This document shows positions 1 through 5,467 of a stretch of 5,467 nt of DNA, in pieces. Made by a program: the position numbers and the translations under genes. The stretch covers positions 1-5,467 of the forward strand of contig CAJKOJ010000095.1 of NCBI GenBank assembly GCA_905201505.1. Reading direction: 5' to 3'. The notes below the pieces were generated by a model. It was not told the origin of the DNA. It worked only from the letters and a program-made list of their open reading frames with translations, and ran no database searches. Every line of letters begins with the position of its first letter. Positions within the stretch are counted from its first letter, which is position 1. This DNA comes from an uncultured Eubacteriales bacterium (GTDB lineage Bacteria > Bacillota > Clostridia > Lachnospirales > CAG-274).

Positions 1-8
1 ATATATTA

Positions 9-14
9 TATAAT
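9..14 (+). promoter_or_regulatory. Possible -10 element of the HTH gene, inside a 12-bp palindrome
   Basis: TATAAT at 9-14 is a perfect match to the sigma-A -10 consensus and would place transcription start near 21, giving a leader of about 44 nt before the ATG. It lies within a 12-bp palindrome at 4-15 (TATTATATAATA), which could be an operator for a self-regulating HTH protein. The matching -35 would fall outside the window, and the region is so AT-rich that such matches arise easily; TACAAT at 24-29 is an equally possible -10. Low confidence. Confidence 0.22.
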
Positions 15-64
15 AATTAATATTACAATAATCAACTATTTGTTTTGATTGGAAATATGGTATT

Positions 65-304
65 ATGAAGCCGCGTTCATTAAAATTAGGGGATAAAAAT
101 TTAATAGGAGCTAAAATTACTATTTTACGAAAAGAGAAAGGTATTAAACAAAAAGACCTTTTAGCCATGCTTCAAATACGTGGTATTGATATTAATCCAT
201 CATCTTTGTCTAAACTTGAGGGGCCGACCAAACCGGTCACAGATATTGAACTGAAAGCTTTGTCAGAACTTTTCAATATATCGGCTGATGATTTACTTAA
301 TTAG
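65..304 (+). CDS. Small Cro/C1-type (XRE family) helix-turn-helix DNA-binding protein
   Basis: The protein has 79 residues and is almost entirely one Cro/C1-type helix-turn-helix domain, so it probably acts as a cytoplasmic transcriptional regulator; its target is unknown. Helix 1 is about residues 12-25 (IGAKITILRKEKG), helix 2 about 28-38 (KQKDLLAMLQ), the recognition helix about 44-52 (NPSSLSKLE), followed by the VTDIELKALSELFNIS segment (58-73) that is typical of the C-terminal part of this fold. The longer turn between helices 2 and 3 (RGIDIN) is common in a clostridial subgroup of short XRE proteins. There is no extra sensor, peptidase or dimerisation domain. The ATG at 65 is preceded only by a weak ribosome site (GGAA at 51-54, or GG at 59-60), and no in-frame alternative start is visible. 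It is convergent with the signalling cluster and separated from it by a terminator, so a functional link is not implied. The family call is firm; the role is not. Confidence 0.85.
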   Translation: MKPRSLKLGDKNLIGAKITILRKEKGIKQKDLLAMLQIRGIDINPSSLSKLEGPTKPVTDIELKALSELFNISADDLLN

Positions 305-342
305 TTATTTTTCATTTATTTCCGTTAATTAATATTAAGTTT

Positions 343-370
343 AAAAATTTTTTTATCACAAAAAATTTTT
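343..370. repeat. All-A/T inverted repeat (11-bp arms, 6-nt loop)
   Basis: AAAAATTTTTT at 343-353 is the exact reverse complement of AAAAAATTTTT at 360-370, with TATCAC between them. It starts 38 bp after the HTH stop codon. A stem with no G-C pairs is a poor terminator, so it may be intrinsically bent A-tract DNA, a weak upstream transcript-end structure, or simply low-complexity sequence. The rest of the 305-435 gap shows no ORF, RNA gene or convincing promoter. Confidence 0.4.
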
Positions 371-435
371 ATAGTTTTAACAGACAAAACAAAAAAGAGC
401 ATTTTATGTAAAATTTTTAAATATAACTTACACAA

Positions 436-475
436 AACCCTCCTGTGATTTATTTATCACAGGAGGGTTCTTTTT
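436..475. terminator. Rho-independent terminator between convergent genes
   Basis: A 14-bp perfect stem is formed by AACCCTCCTGTGAT (436-449) and ATCACAGGAGGGTT (456-469), closed by a 6-nt loop (450-455). On the plus strand it is followed at once by CTTTTT (470-475), so it ends transcription coming from the HTH gene. Read on the minus strand, the stem is followed by a shorter T run (TTTTGTGT, counting the last two stem bases), and it lies 60 bp past the stop codon of the histidine kinase, so it probably works in both directions and also ends the signalling cluster. Confidence 0.9.
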
Positions 476-534
476 GCTAATATTCTTTTTACCTTATTTT
501 AATTATCCACAAGTACATATTAACTGCAATATTA

Positions 535-3150
535 TTAAAGGTTTGAAAGCACATTACAAAGCTGTTTAATATCAATAGGCTTGCTTATGTGCATATTCAT
601 TCCTGCAGCCAGTACAGTTGAAATATCTTCCGCAAAGGCATTTGCTGTAACTGCAATTATTGGAATTGTCACAGAATCCTCTTTTCCGCTGGCTCGTATT
701 CGTCTGGTTGCTTCACAGCCATCCATTACAGGCATCTGAACATCCATTAATATTGCGTCAAAGTAACCTGCTTCAGTTTCAAGAAAACGGTCTAATGCTT
801 TCTGACCGTTATCTACACACTCCACAACTGCCCCATTCATTTCAAGCAGTGATTTTGCAATTTCCATATTTATTGCATTATCCTCTGCCAATAAAAGACG
901 TTTTCCGTTCAAAGAATTTCCGTCTTCTGCATAATTTGACTTTCTCATAGCAAATGCTCCCTTTGTAACATTTACAAGTACGTTATAAAGTGAGGATTCA
1001 AACAGAGGTTTGGCAATAAAAGCATTTGCTCCTGCTGCACGTGCCTCCTCCTCAATTTCTGTCCAGTCGTATGCTGTAATAATTATTATTGGCGTATCAT
1101 TTCCAATTTCCTCACGAATACGACGTGTAGTTTCTATACCATCCATATCAGGCATCTTCCAGTCTATAAAACAAACATCAATACACCGTCCTGATTCCTG
1201 TGCTTTTATGAGTTTATCAATTGCTTCCATTCCGTTTAAAACCCATTCAGCATTAATTTTCATTTTTTCCAAAAGTAATGCTGTATGAATACAAACGTCC
1301 TTTTCATCATCAACAATGAGAACATCCAGCGTTTCCAAAGGTACTTCCTGATCCTGGCATAAATCAACATCACTTTTTTCAAACGGCAGTTCAACTGTAA
1401 AAGTTGTTCCTTCACCAAGCTTACTTTTTACATTTATGTTTCCACCCATAAGCAATACCAAATTGAGTGTAATTGACATACCAAGACCGGTACCGCCGTA
1501 CTTGCTTGAAATTGTAGCGTCAGCCTGTTCAAATGGTATATAGAGCTTAGCTAAACCTTCTTCATCCATTCCGATACCTGTATCAGATACTACAAACCTT
1601 ATCCAGTTCTGCTTATTCCTAGGCGGCAAATGAGTTACTTCCAAACTTACTTTTCCGCCCCTTGGTGTAAATTTTATAGCATTTGATATTAAGTTAAAAA
1701 GAATTTGATTAAGCCTAAGCGAGTCTCCGATATATGTAGTATTTTCTGTAAAACCTGATGTCTTTTCAACAAATTCCAACCCCTTATCGTGAGCCTGAGT
1801 ATAGACAACAGACACAAAGTTATTAAGAAACTGGAATAAATCAAAAGGTTCCTGATTAAGTCTCATACGATTGCTTTCAATACGTGACATATCAAGTACA
1901 TCGTTTATGAGCATAAGCAAATGCTTTGAAGAATAACTGATTTTTGTAAGACAGTCCTCTATACGGCTGCGGTCTTCAATTGAAGCAGCAGCAATGGTTG
2001 TCATTCCTATTATTGCATTCATAGGAGTACGTATTTCGTGGCTCATACGGGATAAGAAATCACGTTTTGCATTATTTGCATTTTGTGCACTTACCAATGC
2101 ATCCTGCAAAGTTTGATTAATTCTTCGCTCTTCAGTACGGTCAACAAGAGTCATAATAAATTTCACTGTATCTTTTTCAATCACACTATAAACACGGATC
2201 TGCAGCCAATGATCCTGTGCGCTTTTCGGATAGTTGTATTTAACTACATCTTCCCAAATATCACTTTCTCCCGTATAAGCAGTCTCCTGTATTTCCTCAG
2301 CCTTGTTTTCATCCATATATTTATATAGTGTTTCTCTGTCCTCACTCAGTTTATTTGAAGAAAGACCAAGAACCTTTTCTGCACTTCCCGATACAAAATC
2401 GCAGCCTTTTTTACCTTGTTCAAAAATCAGGAATGCTTCATCAACTGTGTTGGCAAGCATATCAAACTGGCGGTTTTTCTCATAAAGACTGTGGCTTAGC
2501 TTTCTTATAGATGCCTGGAAATACAATAGTCCCAGTGTTGTAGCAATAATAATGATAATTGACCATACAACCATTGTCCTTCCCATTTTATTTGCTGAAA
2601 TAAATATGTTCTCCTGAGTATTTCGCACGTATATTAGTATATTTTGTGCACATTCCTCAAATTTATCATAAAAAGGATATATATATTTTTTTTCATATTC
2701 AGTAATTTCAGCTGTTGTAGAACTGGGAAGTTTTGCAAACTCAAGCAAAAGTTCATTAGCTTTTTGAATTTCATTATAAGCATTTATGAGTTTAGCTGTA
2801 TCTTCTTTGGGTCCCAGATACAATTCTTCAATCTCATCAAGCAACGGTTCCATATCATCATTAAGCTCATTAATTGCATCACGTACAAGTTGAACGTCAT
2901 CAGGCTGATTATATGCCTGTAAACGTTCGGTTCTGACACGCATCTGTGCAAGATTTACATTTACATTCCCAATATCACTATTTACCGCAAAAGGATGTTC
3001 TGTAAGCAATGCTACCTGTGACACCAAATGATGATTGCCTAAAAGCGTAATAATAACAAACAACATAAGCAGACAAAGTAATAATATTGTGCCTATCCAT
3101 GTAAATCTTTTAATTGAGGTGTTTTCTTTACTGACTTTGAGTCTATTCAT
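535..3150 (-). CDS. Membrane hybrid sensor histidine kinase with PAS-like domain and two receiver domains
   Basis: This 871-residue protein is the input of a phosphorelay: it senses a signal, autophosphorylates on His and passes phosphate to its own receivers. Domains in order: transmembrane helix about 16-38; extracytoplasmic, mostly helical sensor region about 39-192 resembling a four-helix-bundle (4HB/MCP-like) fold; second transmembrane helix about 193-212; PAS-like domain about 225-338; HisKA with phosphoacceptor His371 in SRMSHEIRTPMNAIIGM; HATPase with N box (NLISNAIKFT, Asn490), G1 (DTGIGM, 523-528) and G2 (GGTGLGM, 552-558); receiver 1 about 608-728 (Asp614/Asp615, Asp663 in FIDWKMPDMDG, Thr692, Lys714); receiver 2 about 750-871 (Glu756/Asp757, Asp803 in LMDVQMPVMDG, Thr835, Lys857). 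All key catalytic residues are present in each module. The ATG at 3150 has GGAUGGAG five bases upstream. It has no Hpt domain of its own; a separate Hpt gene lies 138 bp upstream on the same strand. The sensed ligand cannot be predicted. Confidence 0.95.
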   Translation of the reverse strand: MNRLKVSKENTSIKRFTWIGTILLLCLLMLFVIITLLGNHHLVSQVALLTEHPFAVNSDIGNVNVNLAQMRVRTERLQAYNQPDDVQLVRDAINELNDDMEPLLDEIEELYLGPKEDTAKLINAYNEIQKANELLLEFAKLPSSTTAEITEYEKKYIYPFYDKFEECAQNILIYVRNTQENIFISANKMGRTMVVWSIIIIIATTLGLLYFQASIRKLSHSLYEKNRQFDMLANTVDEAFLIFEQGKKGCDFVSGSAEKVLGLSSNKLSEDRETLYKYMDENKAEEIQETAYTGESDIWEDVVKYNYPKSAQDHWLQIRVYSVIEKDTVKFIMTLVDRTEERRINQTLQDALVSAQNANNAKRDFLSRMSHEIRTPMNAIIGMTTIAAASIEDRSRIEDCLTKISYSSKHLLMLINDVLDMSRIESNRMRLNQEPFDLFQFLNNFVSVVYTQAHDKGLEFVEKTSGFTENTTYIGDSLRLNQILFNLISNAIKFTPRGGKVSLEVTHLPPRNKQNWIRFVVSDTGIGMDEEGLAKLYIPFEQADATISSKYGGTGLGMSITLNLVLLMGGNINVKSKLGEGTTFTVELPFEKSDVDLCQDQEVPLETLDVLIVDDEKDVCIHTALLLEKMKINAEWVLNGMEAIDKLIKAQESGRCIDVCFIDWKMPDMDGIETTRRIREEIGNDTPIIIITAYDWTEIEEEARAAGANAFIAKPLFESSLYNVLVNVTKGAFAMRKSNYAEDGNSLNGKRLLLAEDNAINMEIAKSLLEMNGAVVECVDNGQKALDRFLETEAGYFDAILMDVQMPVMDGCEATRRIRASGKEDSVTIPIIAVTANAFAEDISTVLAAGMNMHISKPIDIKQLCNVLSNL

Positions 3151-3169
3151 TTTAACTCCATCCTTTTTT

Positions 3170-3197
3170 ATTTTATAATATACAGGTACCTGTGCAA
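3170..3197 (-). promoter_or_regulatory. Candidate internal promoter for the hybrid kinase gene
   Basis: Read on the minus strand, TTGCAC (3197-3192, three of six matches to TTGACA) is followed after 16 bp by TAAAAT (3175-3170, five of six matches to TATAAT). Transcription would begin near 3163, about a dozen bases before the kinase start codon and just at the ribosome site, which is tight but possible. The 138-bp gap after the Hpt gene is long for a simple operon and leaves room for such a promoter. The AT-rich setting makes chance matches likely. Confidence 0.3.
3182..3193. promoter_or_regulatory. 12-bp perfect palindrome, possible operator upstream of the kinase
   Basis: ACAGGTACCTGT is a perfect palindrome with six G/C bases in otherwise AT-rich non-coding DNA, 32 bp upstream of the kinase ATG. 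It has no loop, so an RNA hairpin would keep only about four base pairs; a site for a dimeric DNA-binding protein is more plausible. It lies between the candidate -35 and -10 elements, overlapping the -35 by two bases, a typical repressor position. No second copy was seen in the window. Confidence 0.35.
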
Positions 3198-3230
3198 AAT
3201 TACTTTCTGTTTATATCAAATGATTATTTT

Positions 3231-3246
3231 CAGATGAATACATCTG
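3231..3246. repeat. Short hairpin-forming inverted repeat in the Hpt-kinase spacer
   Basis: CAGATG (3231-3236) and CATCTG (3241-3246) flank a 4-nt loop, giving a perfect 6-bp stem in the 138-bp gap between the Hpt stop and the kinase start. On the minus strand it is followed by AAAATAATC rather than a T run, so it is not a standard terminator. It could affect mRNA processing or stability downstream of the Hpt gene, or be chance. Confidence 0.25.
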
Positions 3247-3288
3247 TCGGAGAATTATCAAAATCAGATAAAGAGAAATTTCAGTATA

Positions 3289-3654
3289 CTACTCGGTTTC
3301 CTCCAATGTCTTCCTTAGCAATTCCACTTTTTTATAAGCAGTCAGAATATTCTGATAAAGAGCAGGATAATCGTCCCTTTGTTCACGGGAACGCAAAGGT
3401 TCTACAATGCTGCAAATTGTCCGGTAATATGGGGTAAGACCCAAATTAGCCGCTACACCTTTTAATGTATGTGCAGCTTCAAAAGCTTTATCAAAGTCAC
3501 TGCATTCAATTGCACTTTTAAGCTTTTGCAGATTATCATCCTGAAACAGCATATTAAATATTTTTATATACATTTTTTCATTAGACATGAAACGCTCCAT
3601 AACTGAATCATAGTCGCCCCCGTATTCCTCGAAGACTTTACGAAAATTTTTCAC
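3289..3654 (-). CDS. Stand-alone Hpt (histidine phosphotransfer) protein
   Basis: The 121-residue protein is a single Hpt domain, a cytoplasmic helical bundle that shuttles phosphate between receiver domains. The signature AAHTLKGVAANLG spans residues 60-72 with the phosphoacceptor at His62; the following Lys65, Gly66, Asn70 and Gly72 are the usual conserved positions. The N-terminal part (EEYGGDYDSVMERFMSNE) matches the style of clostridial single-domain Hpt proteins, and the length is normal for the family. The start codon is GTG at 3654, supported by AAGGAG at 3669-3664 on the minus strand with a 9-base gap; the next Met (residue 19) would cut into the first helix. It lies between the output response regulator (102 bp upstream) and the hybrid kinase, which lacks an Hpt domain, so it most likely carries phosphate from the kinase receivers to the EAL regulator. 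Partner choice is inferred from gene order. Confidence 0.93.
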   Translation of the reverse strand: MKNFRKVFEEYGGDYDSVMERFMSNEKMYIKIFNMLFQDDNLQKLKSAIECSDFDKAFEAAHTLKGVAANLGLTPYYRTICSIVEPLRSREQRDDYPALYQNILTAYKKVELLRKTLEETE

Positions 3655-3663
3655 CCGCTTACT

Positions 3664-3669
3664 CTCCTT
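3664..3669 (-). promoter_or_regulatory. Ribosome binding site that supports the GTG start of the Hpt gene
   Basis: AAGGAG on the minus strand lies 9 bases before the GTG at 3654, and no ATG lies nearby in frame, so this site settles the start. A 12-bp A/T palindrome (TAAAATATTTTA, 3671-3682) adjoins it upstream. No convincing promoter was found in the rest of the 3655-3756 spacer. Confidence 0.75.
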
Positions 3670-3756
3670 TTAAAATATTTTATACAGCATCAAAGTTCAT
3701 TTTTTTGACCATACATATTGACTTATTTTCATACTGTTTTTAATCTTTGGGAAAAT

Positions 3757-5433
3757 TTAGCAATAGGACAGACAATCTAAACTCTCATATAATAAAGCTT
3801 CAAATTGCACAGTAGGCATAGGTTTAGCAAAATAGTAACCTTGTGCCTGGTCACATTTAAGATCCTTAAGCCGTTCCAGCTGTTCCTTGGTTTCAACGCC
3901 TTCAGCAATTACGTTCAGGTTCATACCCTTTGCCAGATCTATAATAAAATGAAGTATTTTATGGTCAGATGCTGCTGTTTCATTCTGTATAAACTTCATA
4001 TCCAGCTTTAGAATATCAAGGGGCATCTGATTAAGCATATTAAGAGAAGAATAACCGCTTCCGAAATCGTCCATTTCAATTACAAATCCTTGCCTGCGTA
4101 GTTCTTCTACTGTCTGTATTATCTGGTCAGGAGTATCTGTATAAGCACTCTCTGTTATTTCTAAATGAAGACGTGACGGCTCAATATCATATTTACCTAT
4201 TATATTGAGCAGTATATCTGCAAGGTCTGCATCATAAATATCAGCTCTTGACACATTTACAGAAACAGGTATCTGCGGATAACCTTTATCGTCCCATTTT
4301 TTCAGTTCAGCACAGACCTTTTCCCATACAAATTTGTCAAGTTTTGATATAAATCCGTTTTTTTCAAACAGTGGTATAAACTCTGACGGAGGCTGAAGCC
4401 CCCATTCAGGGTGTTCCCAGCGGACAAGTGCCTCTGCACCGCTTAAACAGCAGTCTTTTATTCTGTATTTAGGCTGTAGGTAAACTAAGAATTGTCCTGT
4501 GGCAAGAGCCGATTCCATACTGTCTGTTATCTGTTGCTCTCTCAGCAGCTTTGCTCTTAAAAGGCTATCATATTTAGCAAAATGTTTTCCGTACTGCCCT
4601 TTTATGCTTCGTGCTGCAAGCAAGGCTCTGTCACACATTTGCTCAATAGGAATTGAGTGATCTCTCACTTCATATATTCCCCATTTAAGCACTATTGCTT
4701 TGGATTTTGGCAAAAAGTTTATCATAGAACAGGCATTAACAAACATATCATCTGTATACTCATAATTATGTTCAATCAAACATACAAATCTATCGGCGTC
4801 CAAACGTCCGAATATCCCCTGTTCTCCTAACAAACTGCGGTAAATATCTGCTACCGAACAAAGAAGAGAATCCCCCGCACCTGTTCCGTAAATATCATTT
4901 ACCAATTTAAAGTTTTCTATATCCGAACATATTATATCATATTGTTTATCAGGGTTCTGCTGTATAATTTTACGGCTTTGCTGATAAAAAAATTCCTTGC
5001 TGTAAGCTCCGGTAAGCCTGTCATACTGAAATTGATTAAGCATAGCCGCAGTTTCACGCAGACGAATAATTCCTGCAACTCTGTGCAGAATTACCTGTCT
5101 TTTATAAGGTTTTGCCACAAAGTCCGTTGCACCGAGAGAAAGAGCTGTCACCTCCTCTGCTTCTCCGCTGCTTTGTGTTGTTACTATTACAGGAATTGAT
5201 GAAAACACAGGATTTTCTCTGAATTTAGACAAAAAAGCATACCCGTCCATTACAGGCATAACTATATCCAGCAATATCAGTGAAATTTCATTATAGTGTT
5301 TTTCCAAAACTTTCAGTGCTTCCTGTCCGTTTTCTGCCTCAAGTAACCGATAGTTTGAAGTAAGTATTGCACATAACATCATTCGGTTAATAGCATTGTC
5401 TTCAACAATCAGGATAGTTTTCTTTGATATCAT
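3757..5433 (-). CDS. Response regulator with receiver, degenerate GGDEF and EAL (cyclic-di-GMP phosphodiesterase) domains
   Basis: The protein (558 residues from the ATG at 5433) is the probable output of the relay: phosphorylation of its receiver should control hydrolysis of cyclic-di-GMP to linear pGpG in the cytoplasm. Receiver, about 4-125: acidic pair Glu11/Asp12, phosphoacceptor Asp56 in LLDIVMPVMDG, Thr85, Lys108. GGDEF domain, about 135-290: the fold is recognisable (SDIENFKLVND, GAGD), but the active-site motif is RLDADRF at 210-216 instead of RxGGDEF, so cyclase activity is very unlikely. EAL domain, about 300-550: EALVRW with Glu334, Asn393 (SVNVS), Glu425 (EITE), Asp455/Asp456 (MDDFGSGYSSL), Lys476 (LKLD), Glu511 (AEGVE) and Gln531 (QGYYFAKP) are all present, predicting an active phosphodiesterase. 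There are no membrane segments. A TTG at 5439 is also in frame, but the ribosome site favours the ATG. It is first of the three minus-strand genes; its promoter lies beyond the window. Confidence 0.94.
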   Translation of the reverse strand: MISKKTILIVEDNAINRMMLCAILTSNYRLLEAENGQEALKVLEKHYNEISLILLDIVMPVMDGYAFLSKFRENPVFSSIPVIVTTQSSGEAEEVTALSLGATDFVAKPYKRQVILHRVAGIIRLRETAAMLNQFQYDRLTGAYSKEFFYQQSRKIIQQNPDKQYDIICSDIENFKLVNDIYGTGAGDSLLCSVADIYRSLLGEQGIFGRLDADRFVCLIEHNYEYTDDMFVNACSMINFLPKSKAIVLKWGIYEVRDHSIPIEQMCDRALLAARSIKGQYGKHFAKYDSLLRAKLLREQQITDSMESALATGQFLVYLQPKYRIKDCCLSGAEALVRWEHPEWGLQPPSEFIPLFEKNGFISKLDKFVWEKVCAELKKWDDKGYPQIPVSVNVSRADIYDADLADILLNIIGKYDIEPSRLHLEITESAYTDTPDQIIQTVEELRRQGFVIEMDDFGSGYSSLNMLNQMPLDILKLDMKFIQNETAASDHKILHFIIDLAKGMNLNVIAEGVETKEQLERLKDLKCDQAQGYYFAKPMPTVQFEALLYESLDCLSYC

Positions 5434-5440
5434 GCTCAAT

Positions 5441-5445
5441 ACCTC
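5441..5445 (-). promoter_or_regulatory. Ribosome binding site that places the EAL regulator start at 5433
   Basis: GAGGT on the minus strand (5445-5441) is 7 bases from the ATG at 5433 but only 1 base from the in-frame TTG at 5439. Normal spacing therefore favours the ATG and the protein beginning MISKKTILIVEDN, which leads straight into the first receiver strand. Only 22 bp lie between this site and the window edge, too little to judge the promoter. Confidence 0.7.
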
Positions 5446-5467
5446 ATTATATTTCTTAATAATTATT

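Noticed and set aside
461..467. AGGAGGG resembling a strong ribosome binding site
   Set aside because: It is the right arm of the terminator stem and no open frame begins at a suitable distance downstream.
660..1288. Plus-strand open frames (660-950 and 1010-1288) within the kinase gene
   Set aside because: They lie opposite the well-conserved receiver domains of the kinase, have no ribosome site or recognisable domain, and read as antisense shadows.
2083..2922. Several plus-strand open frames rich in Phe, Ile, Ser and Leu
   Set aside because: They are opposite the sensor, PAS and HisKA-proximal coding sequence of the kinase. Their hydrophobic look comes from antisense reading of Lys/Glu-rich codons, not from real membrane proteins.
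3192..3437. Plus-strand open frame of 81 codons crossing the Hpt 3' end
   Set aside because: Half of it is antisense to the Hpt gene; there is no good ribosome site before its ATG and no known domain.
3718..3746. Plus-strand promoter-like TTGACT, 17-bp spacer, TAATCT in the EAL-Hpt gap
   Set aside because: The -35 and spacing are good, but the -10 matches only three of six positions and it would only drive antisense RNA into the EAL gene; AT-rich background explains it.
3151..3756. Possible cyclic-di-GMP riboswitch in the spacers of the cluster
   Set aside because: Neither spacer shows the conserved core sequences or paired layout of the known GEMM-type riboswitches; both are AT-rich with only short inverted repeats.
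3805..5199. Plus-strand open frames at 3805-4011 and 4942-5199
   Set aside because: Both are antisense to conserved EAL and receiver/GGDEF sequence and have no independent support.
5446..5451. Minus-strand TATAAT just upstream of the EAL regulator
   Set aside because: It abuts the ribosome site, so transcription would start after the ribosome site and leave the ATG without it. The real promoter is probably outside the window.

Overview
The window is AT-rich, with short AT-dominated spacers and strong GGAG-type ribosome binding sites. Its protein families (a hybrid kinase whose H-box reads SRMSHEIRTPMNAIIGM, a stand-alone Hpt protein, and an EAL response regulator) are typical of anaerobic Firmicutes of the class Clostridia, probably a gut Oscillospiraceae/Ruminococcaceae or Lachnospiraceae member. 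This placement is inferred from protein style and composition; there is no marker gene in the window.

Layout from left to right. Positions 65-304 (+) encode a small Cro/C1-type helix-turn-helix protein. Positions 305-534 are non-coding and hold an all-A/T inverted repeat and a strong hairpin terminator at 436-475, which separates this gene from the convergent minus-strand cluster. The rest of the window is three minus-strand genes, transcribed from the right edge leftwards: a REC / degenerate GGDEF / EAL response regulator (3757-5433), a stand-alone Hpt phosphotransfer protein (3289-3654, GTG start), and a membrane hybrid histidine kinase with two receiver domains (535-3150). The spacers between them are 102 and 138 bp. 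The second carries a 12-bp perfect palindrome inside a promoter-like sequence just upstream of the kinase.

How the genes fit together (inference from domains). The three minus-strand proteins supply every step of a His-Asp-His-Asp phosphorelay: sensor with kinase core (His371), receiver(s) on the kinase (Asp663, Asp803), Hpt (His62), and the receiver of the output protein (Asp56). The output domain is an EAL cyclic-di-GMP phosphodiesterase with all expected catalytic residues, while its GGDEF domain has lost the active-site motif (RLDADRF). The likely job of the locus is therefore to turn an extracytoplasmic signal into cyclic-di-GMP breakdown. I see no cyclic-di-GMP synthase, effector or riboswitch in the window, so the downstream behaviour (motility, adhesion, or other) cannot be read from here. 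I found no mobile element, CRISPR array, tRNA or rRNA. The window is mostly recognisable signalling machinery rather than an obviously new system; its most distinctive aspect is the self-contained relay with a phosphodiesterase output.
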